Assembly: GCA_017394515.1 (NCBI GenBank)
Contig: JAFPXY010000041.1
Coordinates: forward strand, 28,400-92,399
From: Bacillota bacterium
GTDB lineage: Bacteria; Bacillota; Clostridia; Peptostreptococcales; Anaerovoracaceae
Direction of reading: 5' to 3'
DNA length: 64,000 nucleotides
Under the pieces are notes generated by a model. That model saw nothing but the letters and a program-made list of their open reading frames with translations. It was not told the origin of the DNA and did not search any database. Shown here piece after piece: positions 24,933 through 33,221 of the stretch. The position numbers and the translations under genes were made by a program. Numbering within the stretch: the first letter of the stretch is position 1; each line of letters opens with the position of its first letter.

Positions 24933-26516
24933 ATGTATAAAGACGGTAAATTCGTAATCGGCATGGCCGGCGACAAAGAAATATTAATCGAACCCAGAAT
25001 GGCCAACCGTCACGGCCTTGTGACAGGAGCTACCGGTACAGGTAAGACCACCACTCTTAAGACTCTGGCAGAGTCATTCTCAGAGGCAGGCGTTCCGGTA
25101 TTCTTTTCTGATGTGAAGGGTGACCTTAAAGGCATGGCCAAGAATTATCCCGTTACCTTCTGGGATATCTACGGAAACGGCGGCATCCCCGCTAGGACCA
25201 CGGTATCTGAGATGGGTCCCATCCTTCTGGCCAAACTCATGGGCCTGAACGACACTCAATCCGACGTGCTTTCGGTAGTGTTCAAGATCGCTGATGACCA
25301 GGGGCTGCTTCTTATAGACACCAAGGATCTGAAGTCCATGATCCAGTATGTGGCTGACAACAACGCTGAGTTTGCACCCACCTACGGAAACGTTGCTCAG
25401 GCTACTGCAACCACCATCATCAGGAATATCGTCGCTCTGGAGACCAAGGGAGCGGAGAGCTTTTTTGCGGAACCGGCCCTGAACATCGCGGACTTTTTCG
25501 TAACCGGATACGACGGAAAGGGCATGGTAAACATCCTGGATGCTTCACAGCTGATCCACGATGCTACCCTTTATTCCACCTTCCTTCTCTGGATGCTCTC
25601 CGAACTCTTCGAGACCCTTCCTGAGATCGGCGATCCGGACAAGCCCAGAATGGTATTCTTCTTTGACGAAGCACATCTTTTGTTCAAGGATATCAACAAG
25701 GCTCTCATGGATAAGATCGAGCAGGTCATCAAGCTTATCCGTTCCAAGGGCGTCGGCGTTTACTTCATCACTCAATCTCCTAAAGACATCCCAGACTCCA
25801 TTCTGGCTCAGCTCGGAAACAAGATCCAGCATGGCCTGAGAGCCTATACTCCGGCCGATGAGAGAGTGGTAAGGACCGTAGCGGACACCTTCAGAGCTAA
25901 TCCCGAATTCAATACCTATGAGACCATCTTAGCTCTGGGAACCGGCGAAGCTCTGGTATCCACCTTAGGCCCGGACGGCATCCCTACGGTAGTCGAAAAG
26001 ACTAAGATCCTCGCTCCCGTCAGCATGGGCGTGGATATCACCGACGAGGAAAAGAAGCAGGCGGTACTCACCAACAACGCCTACCTGAGATACAACAACA
26101 TGTATGACAGGGATTCCGCCTATGAATTCCTTCAGAGACTCAACGAGAAAAAGACTCTCGAGAAGGAAGAAATGGCAGCTCAGATTGCCTTCGAGAAGGA
26201 GCAGGCAAAGATCTCTGCCACCGAAGCCAAGAAGGCTGAGATCGAAGCGAGAAAAGCTGAGAGAGAGGCGGAGAGAGAAGCCGCCCGTCTTCAGAAAGAG
26301 CAGGAGAAGGAACTCTTAAGACTTCAGAAGGAAGCAGAAAAGGAAGCTGCAGCCAGAAGAAAGGCCATCAAGCAGGTGGCTACCACTACGGCAGGATCCA
26401 TCGGACGCCAGATCGGTAAATCTCTGGGATCCGCAGGCGGATCAGCTACAAAGACCATCGGTGGAAACATCGGTGCTCAGCTGGCAAGATCCATCCTGGG
26501 AACCTTCCTGAAATAG
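24933..26516 (+). CDS. HerA-like / DUF853 family ATPase
   Basis: 527 residues. Walker A GATGTGKTTTLKTLAE (about residue 32), Walker B FFFDEAHLLFKD (about 250), and GVYFITQSPKDIPDSILAQLGNKIQHGLRAYTP typical of the HerA/DUF853 group (E. coli YjgR type). Residues 385-490 are a highly charged coiled coil (KEKK/AEREAERE-rich), then a Gly-rich tail GSIGRQIGKSLGSAGGS. It is a DNA-pump-like ATPase of unknown role in this branch. Start at 24933 follows AAAGAAAGGAGAGACCC; the frame overlaps glnS upstream only artefactually. Confidence 0.88.
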   Translation: MYKDGKFVIGMAGDKEILIEPRMANRHGLVTGATGTGKTTTLKTLAESFSEAGVPVFFSDVKGDLKGMAKNYPVTFWDIYGNGGIPARTTVSEMGPILLAKLMGLNDTQSDVLSVVFKIADDQGLLLIDTKDLKSMIQYVADNNAEFAPTYGNVAQATATTIIRNIVALETKGAESFFAEPALNIADFFVTGYDGKGMVNILDASQLIHDATLYSTFLLWMLSELFETLPEIGDPDKPRMVFFFDEAHLLFKDINKALMDKIEQVIKLIRSKGVGVYFITQSPKDIPDSILAQLGNKIQHGLRAYTPADERVVRTVADTFRANPEFNTYETILALGTGEALVSTLGPDGIPTVVEKTKILAPVSMGVDITDEEKKQAVLTNNAYLRYNNMYDRDSAYEFLQRLNEKKTLEKEEMAAQIAFEKEQAKISATEAKKAEIEARKAEREAEREAARLQKEQEKELLRLQKEAEKEAAARRKAIKQVATTTAGSIGRQIGKSLGSAGGSATKTIGGNIGAQLARSILGTFLK

Positions 26517-26542
26517 AATTTAACTGATAGGGCCATTGAGCA

Positions 26543-26580
26543 GGAAGCCCCCACTTCTTTAAGTGGTGGGAGCAGGTCAC
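26543..26580. mobile_element. Possible IS200/IS605-type right-end remnant
   Basis: GGAAGCCCCCACTT-CTTT-AAGTGGTGGG followed by AGCAGGTCAC: a short CCCAC(C)ACTT hairpin followed by a GGTCAC end closely resembles the 3' ends of IS200/IS605 elements and their TnpB guide RNAs. No tnpA, tnpB or left end is present, so at most a scar. It lies in the 126-bp spacer between the HerA-like gene and the nitroreductase, together with a second GGAGGC/GCCTCC hairpin (26595-26618) followed by TTT that may terminate the upstream operon. Confidence 0.4.
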
Positions 26581-26642
26581 CCATGAACCATTTCGGAGGC
26601 GTTCTTCGGAGGGCCTCCTTTGTAATTTGAAAGGACATCATT

Positions 26643-27188
26643 ATGGAATTGACTCAAGCGGTAAAAGAGAGAAGAAGCGTCAGAAAGTATGAAGAGCGCC
26701 CAGTGCCTCACGAAGTGATAGAGGAGATCATCGAGGCGGCAAGATATGCACCCTCATGGAAAAACACCGAGGTGCCGGGCTTTGTGCTGGTGGAGAGCCC
26801 GGAGCTTAAGAGCAAGTTGGCAAGCGGAGAATACAGCTTTGGATTTACCTTTAACAGAAAAGCCCTCATGAACGCACCTCAGGTCATGATCCTGACCTAC
26901 AAAAAGGGCATATCCGGCTTCGAGAAGGACGGATCATATTCCACTCCCAAGGGAGAATTCTGGGAAGCCTTCGACTGTGGATCATCAGCCCAGACCTTCT
27001 GCCTTTTGGCCCACGAAAGGGGCATAGGAACTGTCATCCAGGGCTACTTCGATGATGCGAAGCTCGCTAAGTTGCTGGAACTTCCTGAGAATATCGGCGT
27101 AGGCGCCGTGATCCCCATGGGATACATCGGTGAAGACAATAAAGCCCCGAGACGTAAAGAAGTATCGGAGCTCCTGAGCTATAAATAA
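26643..27188 (+). CDS. Nitroreductase family protein
   Basis: 181 residues. FMN-binding ERRSVRKYEERPVP near the N-terminus, AARYAPSWKNTEVPGFV, and the C-terminal GVGAVIPMGYIGEDNKAPRRK are the usual nitroreductase elements. These dimeric flavoproteins reduce nitro compounds, quinones or other electron acceptors with NAD(P)H; physiological substrate unknown. GAAAGGACATCATT provides the RBS. Own transcription unit closed by a bidirectional terminator. Confidence 0.88.
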   Translation: MELTQAVKERRSVRKYEERPVPHEVIEEIIEAARYAPSWKNTEVPGFVLVESPELKSKLASGEYSFGFTFNRKALMNAPQVMILTYKKGISGFEKDGSYSTPKGEFWEAFDCGSSAQTFCLLAHERGIGTVIQGYFDDAKLAKLLELPENIGVGAVIPMGYIGEDNKAPRRKEVSELLSYK

Positions 27189-27193
27189 AAAAC

Positions 27194-27220
27194 AACCCCG
27201 AGGAGATCCTTCGGGGTTTT
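27194..27220. terminator. Bidirectional terminator
   Basis: AACCCCGA / TCGGGGTT around 9 nt with T-run on the plus side and A-run upstream; between nitroreductase (+) and the YfcC gene (-). Confidence 0.88.
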
Positions 27221-27233
27221 ATAATGTTCAAGA

Positions 27234-28631
27234 TCAATATCCCACAGCCAATCCGAAGAGCAGGATGGCGCTGGTAAGGGCTAGGTTGGCCAATTGGAAT
27301 TTGATGGTCCAGCGGAACCATTTGGCGTAGTTTATATCCGCCAGCCCCAAGCCTATAAGTAAGGCCGCGTTGGTAGGATAGATAACGTTGGAAAAGCCAT
27401 CTCCAAAGGCGAAGGCCACGATGCAAAGCTGAGATGAGATCCCGAAGATCTGGGCCAGAGGCACGATGAGGGGGATCAGCATGAAAGCTTTGGCTGAGCC
27501 GGAGCCGATGAAGAAGTTCATGCCCAGCACGATCAGGTAGATGAAAAGGATCACCGCCCATTTAGGCAGGTTGTCTGCAACTCCTACCGCTCCGTGTAGG
27601 ATGGTGTCCAGGATCTTGCCCTCTTCAAGGGTATACCTGATGGACGCAGCCATGAGGATCATGAGGACTGCCGGGAAGATGGCGACGACGCCCTTTCCGA
27701 AGTGCTTGATTAGTTCAGCTGGCTTCATGCCCGTCATGAGAGGCGATACTATGCCGGCTATGAGAAACATCAGAGCTACAGCTATCATTGTGAAGTCCTG
27801 GAGAGCCTTTATGAAGGTGGAGCAAAGAATGAAAACTATGCCAACGCCCACGATGATGGAGAAGGTCATAAGGGCGCGGCTCATTTTTTGATCCGGGGTG
27901 AATTCATCAGCTGCCGCCGTTTCTGAAAGAGGCTTTTCGATCTTTTTGGCGTGGCTCCTGATGAAGAAGAGGAGCAGGGGGTAGATCAGGCAAAAGCTTA
28001 TCGCTCTCAGCCATACTCCCGAGAACATAGGAAGATCGGCCAGACTCTGGGCTACTCCCACGGTAAAGGGATTGAGCACGCCGGAGGCGAAGCCACAGCC
28101 TACTGCCAGCAAGCTCATGGCCATGCCTGTCAATTGATCCCAGCCAAGGCTCACCGCCAGGGCTACAACTATGGGCACCATGGGTACGACCTCTTCGAAG
28201 GAGCCTACCAGAGCGCCTAGGGCCATGAAGACCAAGGTGACCACGGTCATGAGTCTGTAGCGGGAAGCGCCGTATCTGTGGGCTATGCCCTCCAGCATGT
28301 AGTTTAAGATGCCGCTCTTATCCAGACAGGTGAAGGCACCTCCGATGACCAGAAGAAAGATTATGATGGCGATGAGGGTGCCGGAGCCATTAGCTCCCAG
28401 CACCAGCACCGGTGAAAGGATCCATTTCCAGAAGGGTATGCCTCCTTCCACATAGCTGAAACCGGCTTCTGTATCGATTATGGTATTTCCAGCGTCATTG
28501 ATGGTTCTGGCGTATTCGCCGGATGGCACTATGAAGGTCAGAATGTATGACAGCACCATGAGGCCGAAGATTACGGCCACCGCTGTTATGAAGGATCTGA
28601 CGCTGATGTCTATGGATACTTTGTTTTTCAT
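27234..28631 (-). CDS. YfcC family carboxylate/amino-acid carrier (DcuC/ArsB-like superfamily)
   Basis: 465 residues, about twelve membrane segments. Family marks: the N-terminal LTFIVPSGEYART, GGAFTCLDKSGILNYMLEGIA, GSFEEVVPMVPIVVALA, GCGFASGVLNPFTVGVAQSLADLP and the C-terminal GSGSAKAFMLIPLIVPLAQ. YfcC relatives carry C4-dicarboxylates, basic amino acids or peptides; the substrate cannot be read from sequence, but the M20 peptidase 2 bp upstream on the same transcript suggests import of a peptide or acylated amino acid that is then hydrolysed. RBS CCAGGAGGTCTGATC sets the ATG at 28631. Confidence 0.85.
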   Translation of the reverse strand: MKNKVSIDISVRSFITAVAVIFGLMVLSYILTFIVPSGEYARTINDAGNTIIDTEAGFSYVEGGIPFWKWILSPVLVLGANGSGTLIAIIIFLLVIGGAFTCLDKSGILNYMLEGIAHRYGASRYRLMTVVTLVFMALGALVGSFEEVVPMVPIVVALAVSLGWDQLTGMAMSLLAVGCGFASGVLNPFTVGVAQSLADLPMFSGVWLRAISFCLIYPLLLFFIRSHAKKIEKPLSETAAADEFTPDQKMSRALMTFSIIVGVGIVFILCSTFIKALQDFTMIAVALMFLIAGIVSPLMTGMKPAELIKHFGKGVVAIFPAVLMILMAASIRYTLEEGKILDTILHGAVGVADNLPKWAVILFIYLIVLGMNFFIGSGSAKAFMLIPLIVPLAQIFGISSQLCIVAFAFGDGFSNVIYPTNAALLIGLGLADINYAKWFRWTIKFQLANLALTSAILLFGLAVGY

Positions 28632-28633
28632 GA

Positions 28634-29950
28634 TCAGACCTCCTGGATTATATATTTGTAGAAGTCTACGGCAGGTGCCAGACAACTAAGGTCTACGCTT
28701 TCGTTTAAGCCGTGGATGGACGCCATCTGCTGGTCATCGATCTTGAAGGGAGCGAATCTAATGCAGCAATCGCTCACTCTGGACATGTATCTGGCGTCGC
28801 TGGCGCCGGTCATGAGATAAGGTGCGGTGAGGACACCGGGAAATACTTCGTGGACCGCTTTCTCCACCAGTTTAAAGCCTTCACTTCTATAGTCAGATAT
28901 CTCAGAGCTGAAGCCGGGATCCAGCACTTCAACTTCTATGTCGAATCTCCTGGCGTAGCGGCGGATCTCCTTGAGGCTTTCCTCAAGAGGCTGGTGGTGA
29001 GAGTAACGCATATTTCCTATGACGTAAGCTTCCTCGGGAAGCACGTTGTTACCCTCGGAACCGTGGCAGACCGTAAAGGCCAGGGTGGTCTTGATGAGAG
29101 ATGCCGCGGTGGGTGAAACGGATGCCATGACCTTGGTGAGTATGGGCCGGAACTTTTCGGGAGTCGCCATGAACTTGGCCTGAATGCCTTCCATGGTGGG
29201 CGCCAGACGTCTCAGCATCTCGCAGGTGACGGGCGAAAGTTCGGCCTTAAAGATGTCGTTCCTCTCGATGGCCGCCATGAACTTCCCGAGGCGGACCAGG
29301 GGAGTGTTTTTGCCGGGGGCCGAGGCGTGACCGCCGGAGGATCTGGCGATGAACTTGAGGTCTGCGCAGCCCTTTTCGCCTACGCCTATCATGGCGAAGG
29401 TGCCCTTGGCTCCGGAGATGGGCTCTTCCAGTATCATCCCGCCTTCGTCCAGAACCATGTCGAATCTTAAGCCTCTCTCTGCCATGAGGCTGGAGAGATA
29501 GTCAGCGCCAGAACCGTCGGTCTCTTCGGTGCAGGCGGATTCGAACCAGATGTCGTATTCCGGAACGAAGCCCTCGGCTGCCAGCTCATCGGCAGCCTTG
29601 AACATGGCCCAAAGCTCGCCCTTGTCATCTATGGCTCCTCTTCCCCAGAGACGGTCTTCTGCGATCTCGCCAGAAAAGGGAGGGTATTTCCACTCTCCCG
29701 TGGCTTCCACCACATCGTGATGATTCATGAGAAGGAGCTTCTGTCCGGGTTTCTGTCCCGGCCAGCGCATGATGAAGCTGGCCTCGTGCTCTTCGAAGCT
29801 GCAGGCTCCAAAGATGTGAGGAAAGAGCGCCCTTAAGAGTTCGTGAAATTCGTAGAATTTGGTTTTGTCGGTCCCGCCGTATTCCGAGACGGTCTCGTGA
29901 CGGATCATGCGGGCCAGATCTTTTGCATATCTGTTGGTACGGTCATCCAT
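28634..29950 (-). CDS. M20 family metallopeptidase
   Basis: 438 residues. Zinc ligands of M20 peptidases are visible: NHHDVVEAT (His, Asp), GRGAIDDKG (bridging Asp), ESACTEETDGSGADY (Glu general base and ligand), and a C-terminal dimerisation/lid domain with SSGGHASAPGKNTP. Acts on dipeptides, acyl-amino acids or similar. Ends 2 bp before the YfcC carrier start and begins 18 bp after the prepilin peptidase stop, so all three leftward genes probably form one transcript. RBS GGGAGGTGATCAA. Confidence 0.88.
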   Translation of the reverse strand: MDDRTNRYAKDLARMIRHETVSEYGGTDKTKFYEFHELLRALFPHIFGACSFEEHEASFIMRWPGQKPGQKLLLMNHHDVVEATGEWKYPPFSGEIAEDRLWGRGAIDDKGELWAMFKAADELAAEGFVPEYDIWFESACTEETDGSGADYLSSLMAERGLRFDMVLDEGGMILEEPISGAKGTFAMIGVGEKGCADLKFIARSSGGHASAPGKNTPLVRLGKFMAAIERNDIFKAELSPVTCEMLRRLAPTMEGIQAKFMATPEKFRPILTKVMASVSPTAASLIKTTLAFTVCHGSEGNNVLPEEAYVIGNMRYSHHQPLEESLKEIRRYARRFDIEVEVLDPGFSSEISDYRSEGFKLVEKAVHEVFPGVLTAPYLMTGASDARYMSRVSDCCIRFAPFKIDDQQMASIHGLNESVDLSCLAPAVDFYKYIIQEV

Positions 29951-29968
29951 TTGATCACCTCCCTAAAA

Positions 29969-30700
29969 CTAGATGGTTATTATATAATCGGTCAAAAGAC
30001 CTCTGATGAACAAAAAATACACGCCGAAGGCTATGGCCATGTAGGGCACCATGGGTCTGGTCTCGCGAAGCTGGACCTTGCCGCGGATCAGCAGATATCC
30101 CAGGTGAAGACCTGAGAGCAGGGTGCTCAGTATGAAGATGATGAGCACACCATAGAGGCCTGTTAAAAAGCCTAAAGCGGTGATGAGTTTGATGTCGGCT
30201 CCTCCCAGGGCCCATTTTTTGTAAATGGCTCTGGAGATTAGCGCTATGGCAAGCATGAGAACCAAGCCTGCTGCCATGCCCAGGAGGCTGTCATATATGG
30301 CGTGACGGTGGTAGACGGCCATCTTCTGGGGAAGGAGGCCGAGACCTGTGATCACCAGAAGCATGATGAGCTGATCCGGCACGATCATGTACTTAACGTC
30401 AGCTATTGACATGAGGATCAGAAGCCAGAGGGCTATCAGGAAGGCCGGCGTAGCGGCTGGATCTTTGATTCCTAAGAATATGCCGCAGGCTATGAAGAGG
30501 CCTGTGAAGACGTACTTGTAGGGCACGGACTTGATCCTCTGGGTTGTGGGATGGAGAAGTTCCTCCGTGGGTTCCTCGCCGTAGTCCGTGAGCCACCTGC
30601 CGGGCAGATGGTTAAAGACGTAAACCGCGCTGTTTCCAAGGAGTACGCCTGCAACTATGGCCAGCACGCAGGTTATTAAGATTTTGATGGGTAAAGTCAT
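29969..30700 (-). CDS. A24 family prepilin peptidase
   Basis: 243 residues, multi-pass. The two catalytic Asp of type IV prepilin peptidases are in SIADVKYMIVPDQL and GGADIKLITALG. The N-terminal part has LGNSAVYVFNHLPGRWL, similar to the family's NxxIxRLP start, but the zinc-Cys methyltransferase loop is absent, replaced by a short charged loop. Processes leader peptides of pilin-like proteins at the membrane; no pilin or secretion gene is nearby, so its partners are elsewhere. Start at 30700 after GAAAGGAAAAGAA is preferred to 30742. Confidence 0.82.
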   Translation of the reverse strand: MTLPIKILITCVLAIVAGVLLGNSAVYVFNHLPGRWLTDYGEEPTEELLHPTTQRIKSVPYKYVFTGLFIACGIFLGIKDPAATPAFLIALWLLILMSIADVKYMIVPDQLIMLLVITGLGLLPQKMAVYHRHAIYDSLLGMAAGLVLMLAIALISRAIYKKWALGGADIKLITALGFLTGLYGVLIIFILSTLLSGLHLGYLLIRGKVQLRETRPMVPYMAIAFGVYFLFIRGLLTDYIITI

Positions 30701-30781
30701 TTCTTTTCCTTTCTCATATCCGATTTCTTCCCCTGATTTCATAAATATATTACCATAGTACGAAAGTTAAAACAATAAAGT

Positions 30782-30810
30782 TTGCCAACCTTGTGTTAAT
30801 GTGATAAAAT
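30782..30810 (+). promoter_or_regulatory. truA promoter with near-leaderless spacing
   Basis: TTGCCA (30782-30787), 17 nt, TAAAAT (30805-30810), ten nt, ATG at 30821. The predicted leader is about 3-5 nt and holds no usable Shine-Dalgarno (ATATAGGATA). Confidence 0.65.
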
Positions 30811-30820
30811 ATATAGGATA

Positions 30821-31603
30821 ATGGAGAAGAATTTTTTGCTGAAAATCGCATATGACGGATCCTGCTTCAGTGGCTGGCAGAGACAACCGGACAAGAGGAC
30901 CGTCCAGGGAGTACTGGAGGAAGTCCTGTCCGAGTACACGGGAGTGGACGTGAAGCTCAACGGTACTTCAAGGACCGATGCCGGAGTCCATGCCCTGGGT
31001 CAGTGCGCCTCTTTTAAGGGAGATTTCAGGATACCGGCGGAGAACCTGAAGAAGGCCGTAAACGACCGCATGGGCGGAGGAATGAATCGCAAAAATCCCG
31101 TAGGCGACTGCGTGATCCTGGAACTGGACGAAGTTGATCCGGACTTCCACGCCCGCTTCGACTGCAAGGGTAAGACCTACCGCTACGTTATAAACAACAG
31201 GCCGGAGCGAGATATTTTCAGAAGAAATTATTGCTATTGGATACCACAGAGGCTGGACGTGAGTGCCATGAGGGAGGCAGCGGAGTTCATAAAAGGAACT
31301 CACGACTTCAGGGCTTTTCAGGCCTCGGGCGGTAACGAAAGGGAGACCACCGTAAGGACCATCAGCGCCTTGGAAGTGCTGGACCTTAGAAATGAAGAGG
31401 GTGCAGGAGACGTGATCATCGAAGTCACAGGAGACGGCTTCCTCTACAACATGGTGAGGATCATTACAGGAACCTTGGTGGAGGTGGGGCTCGGTAAGCG
31501 CGAAGCCCTTTCAGTAAAGGATACAGTCGAGAGTATGGACAGGACCAGAGCAGGGCACACGGCACCTGCGGAAGGCCTGTACCTTAAGGAAATATATTTT
31601 TAG
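30821..31603 (+). CDS. truA: tRNA pseudouridine(38-40) synthase
   Basis: 260 residues. IAYDGSCFSGWQRQP at the start, catalytic Asp in GTSRTDAGVHALGQ (about residue 54), FHARFDCKGKTYRYVI, and MVRIITGTLVEVGLGKR near the end are diagnostic of TruA. Modifies U38-U40 in the tRNA anticodon arm. It heads an apparent operon with the dCMP deaminase (9-bp gap) and the MraY-like transferase; the first ATG sits almost at the predicted transcript end. Confidence 0.95.
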   Translation: MEKNFLLKIAYDGSCFSGWQRQPDKRTVQGVLEEVLSEYTGVDVKLNGTSRTDAGVHALGQCASFKGDFRIPAENLKKAVNDRMGGGMNRKNPVGDCVILELDEVDPDFHARFDCKGKTYRYVINNRPERDIFRRNYCYWIPQRLDVSAMREAAEFIKGTHDFRAFQASGGNERETTVRTISALEVLDLRNEEGAGDVIIEVTGDGFLYNMVRIITGTLVEVGLGKREALSVKDTVESMDRTRAGHTAPAEGLYLKEIYF

Positions 31604-31612
31604 GAGGCAGAA

Positions 31613-32059
31613 ATGGCAAGACCAAGCTGGGACGAATACTACATGAAGATGGCGGAGCTGGCAGCTACCAGATCCACCTGCCTTAGAAGAAACGTGGGCG
31701 CTGTGATCGTCGTAGACAATCACGCGGTAGCCACGGGATATAACGGTGCTCCCAAGGGAGTCAAGCACTGCGCGGAGATCGGAGGCTGTCTGAGACAGAA
31801 ACTGAACATCCCTTCAGGACAGAGACACGAGCTTTGCAGGGCGCTCCACGCTGAGCAGAACGCCATCATCCAGGCGGCGGCCATGGGCCACGCTGTAGAG
31901 GGAGGCACCATCTACGTTACCCATCAGCCTTGCGTTATTTGCGCCAAGATGATAATAAACGCCGGTATCAAAAGGATCGTCGTGAAGGAAGGATATCCAG
32001 ATGATATGTCCAAAGAGATCCTTGAAGAAGCCGGACTCAAGGCAGTTATGCTTGATTAA
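31613..32059 (+). CDS. dCMP deaminase (ComEB family)
   Basis: 148 residues. Zinc-dependent deaminase motifs: His-Ala-Glu in [12 protein letters not shown] and the Cys pair in [12 protein letters not shown], with an N-terminal [18 protein letters not shown] stretch that in this family supplies a further structural zinc site. Converts dCMP to dUMP for dTMP synthesis. RBS TAGGAGGCAGAA right after the truA stop. Confidence 0.92.
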   Translation: MARPSWDEYYMKMAELAATRSTCLRRNVGAVIVVDNHAVATGYNGAPKGVKHCAEIGGCLRQKLNIPSGQRHELCRALHAEQNAIIQAAAMGHAVEGGTIYVTHQPCVICAKMIINAGIKRIVVKEGYPDDMSKEILEEAGLKAVMLD

Positions 32060-32075
32060 GAAAAAGGGCAATATT

Positions 32076-33185
32076 ATGGGAGAGATCTATAGAGTATTTG
32101 GATTAACATTTTCAATAGCCTTTCTGGTGTCCCTGATCTGCACTCCTCTGGCCATAAAGATCGCGCCTAAGATAGGTGCCATGGACATTCCCAAGGACGA
32201 CCGAAGGATGCATCATTCCGAGATGCCCAGATTCGGCGGAATGGCCATTTTCCTTGGAGTGCTTATCAGCATGACCTTGATGCTCCACATGAGCCATAAG
32301 ATGATGGTCATCATGGCAGGCGGCGCCGCCATGTACCTTCTTGGCGTAGTGGACGATATCAAGACTCTTAAGGCCGGCACTAAATTCATTTGCCAGATAG
32401 CCATTGCCGTTGCCATGTATATGTGCAACATCAGGGTAAACTTCCTGAGTAACCTTTTCGGCTACGGTAAGTCGGAACTGAACGAAGTGGTCTGCCTGGT
32501 GGTCACGGTCATCTGGATCGTGGGCATAACCAACACCGTAAATCTGGTAGACGGACTGGACGGACTCGCAGCGGGCACCACCGCCATCGCGTCCTTCAGT
32601 ATAGCCTACGTAGGATATATCCATGGCATGTACTTAAGCGCAAGCGCTTTATTGGCCCTTGCCGGAGGAGCTCTGGGGTTCCTTCCCTTCAACTTCTATC
32701 CTTCAAAGATATTCATGGGCGACAGCGGATCCCTGTTCCTGGGCTTTATGATGTCGACGCTATCCGTCATAGGTCTTGTAAAACAAGCCACGGTAGTAGC
32801 GGTCATCATACCTGTATTGGTAATGGGCTTCCCCATCTTCGATACGCTTTTTGCCATCTTCAGGAGGATAGTGAACAGAAGGCCCATCATGGAGGCGGAC
32901 AGACTTCACCTGCATCACAGGCTCATGAGCTTGGGTTATGGTCAGAGAAGGGCCACGCTGATGCTGTATTGCGTTTCGGGCATCATGGGAACGGCTGCGG
33001 TCACAGCTTCAAGAGAGCTGGGAGTCGAGACCTTCGGTCTCTATTCCATCGCCGCCCTTATGATCTACATCTTCCTTACAGATGCAAATCACTACAAGCC
33101 CCAGATCAAGAATCCTGAAGCGCCGCCGATCTCAGATTTAGATAAACCTTTAAATACAAAAGAAGAAAATGAGCCGGGGCGTTGA
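32076..33185 (+). CDS. MraY/WecA/TagO-type undecaprenyl-phosphate sugar-1-phosphate transferase
   Basis: 369 residues, about eleven membrane segments. Conserved catalytic blocks: DRRMHHSEMPRFGG near the N-terminus, LGVVDDIKTLKAGTKF (Asp-Asp, Mg site), NTVNLVDGLDGLAAG, and GDSGSLFLGF with the later HLHHRLMSLGY. It links a UDP-amino sugar phosphate to undecaprenyl phosphate, starting teichoic-acid or other surface polymers rather than peptidoglycan (the MraY itself is normally in the mur cluster). Start at 32076 after AAAAAGGGCAATATT. C-terminal 30 residues are a charged tail. Confidence 0.87.
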   Translation: MGEIYRVFGLTFSIAFLVSLICTPLAIKIAPKIGAMDIPKDDRRMHHSEMPRFGGMAIFLGVLISMTLMLHMSHKMMVIMAGGAAMYLLGVVDDIKTLKAGTKFICQIAIAVAMYMCNIRVNFLSNLFGYGKSELNEVVCLVVTVIWIVGITNTVNLVDGLDGLAAGTTAIASFSIAYVGYIHGMYLSASALLALAGGALGFLPFNFYPSKIFMGDSGSLFLGFMMSTLSVIGLVKQATVVAVIIPVLVMGFPIFDTLFAIFRRIVNRRPIMEADRLHLHHRLMSLGYGQRRATLMLYCVSGIMGTAAVTASRELGVETFGLYSIAALMIYIFLTDANHYKPQIKNPEAPPISDLDKPLNTKEENEPGR

Positions 33186-33200
33186 TTGCCCCGGTTTGTA
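33174..33200 (+). terminator. Hairpin at the end of the transferase gene
   Basis: CCGGGGC / GCCCCGG around 7 nt, overlapping the stop codon region, followed by TTTGTAGTTGT. T-run is short, so termination may be partial and allow read-through into the next gene. Confidence 0.55.
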
Positions 33201-33221
33201 GTTGTCACAAGCAAGCTTACC

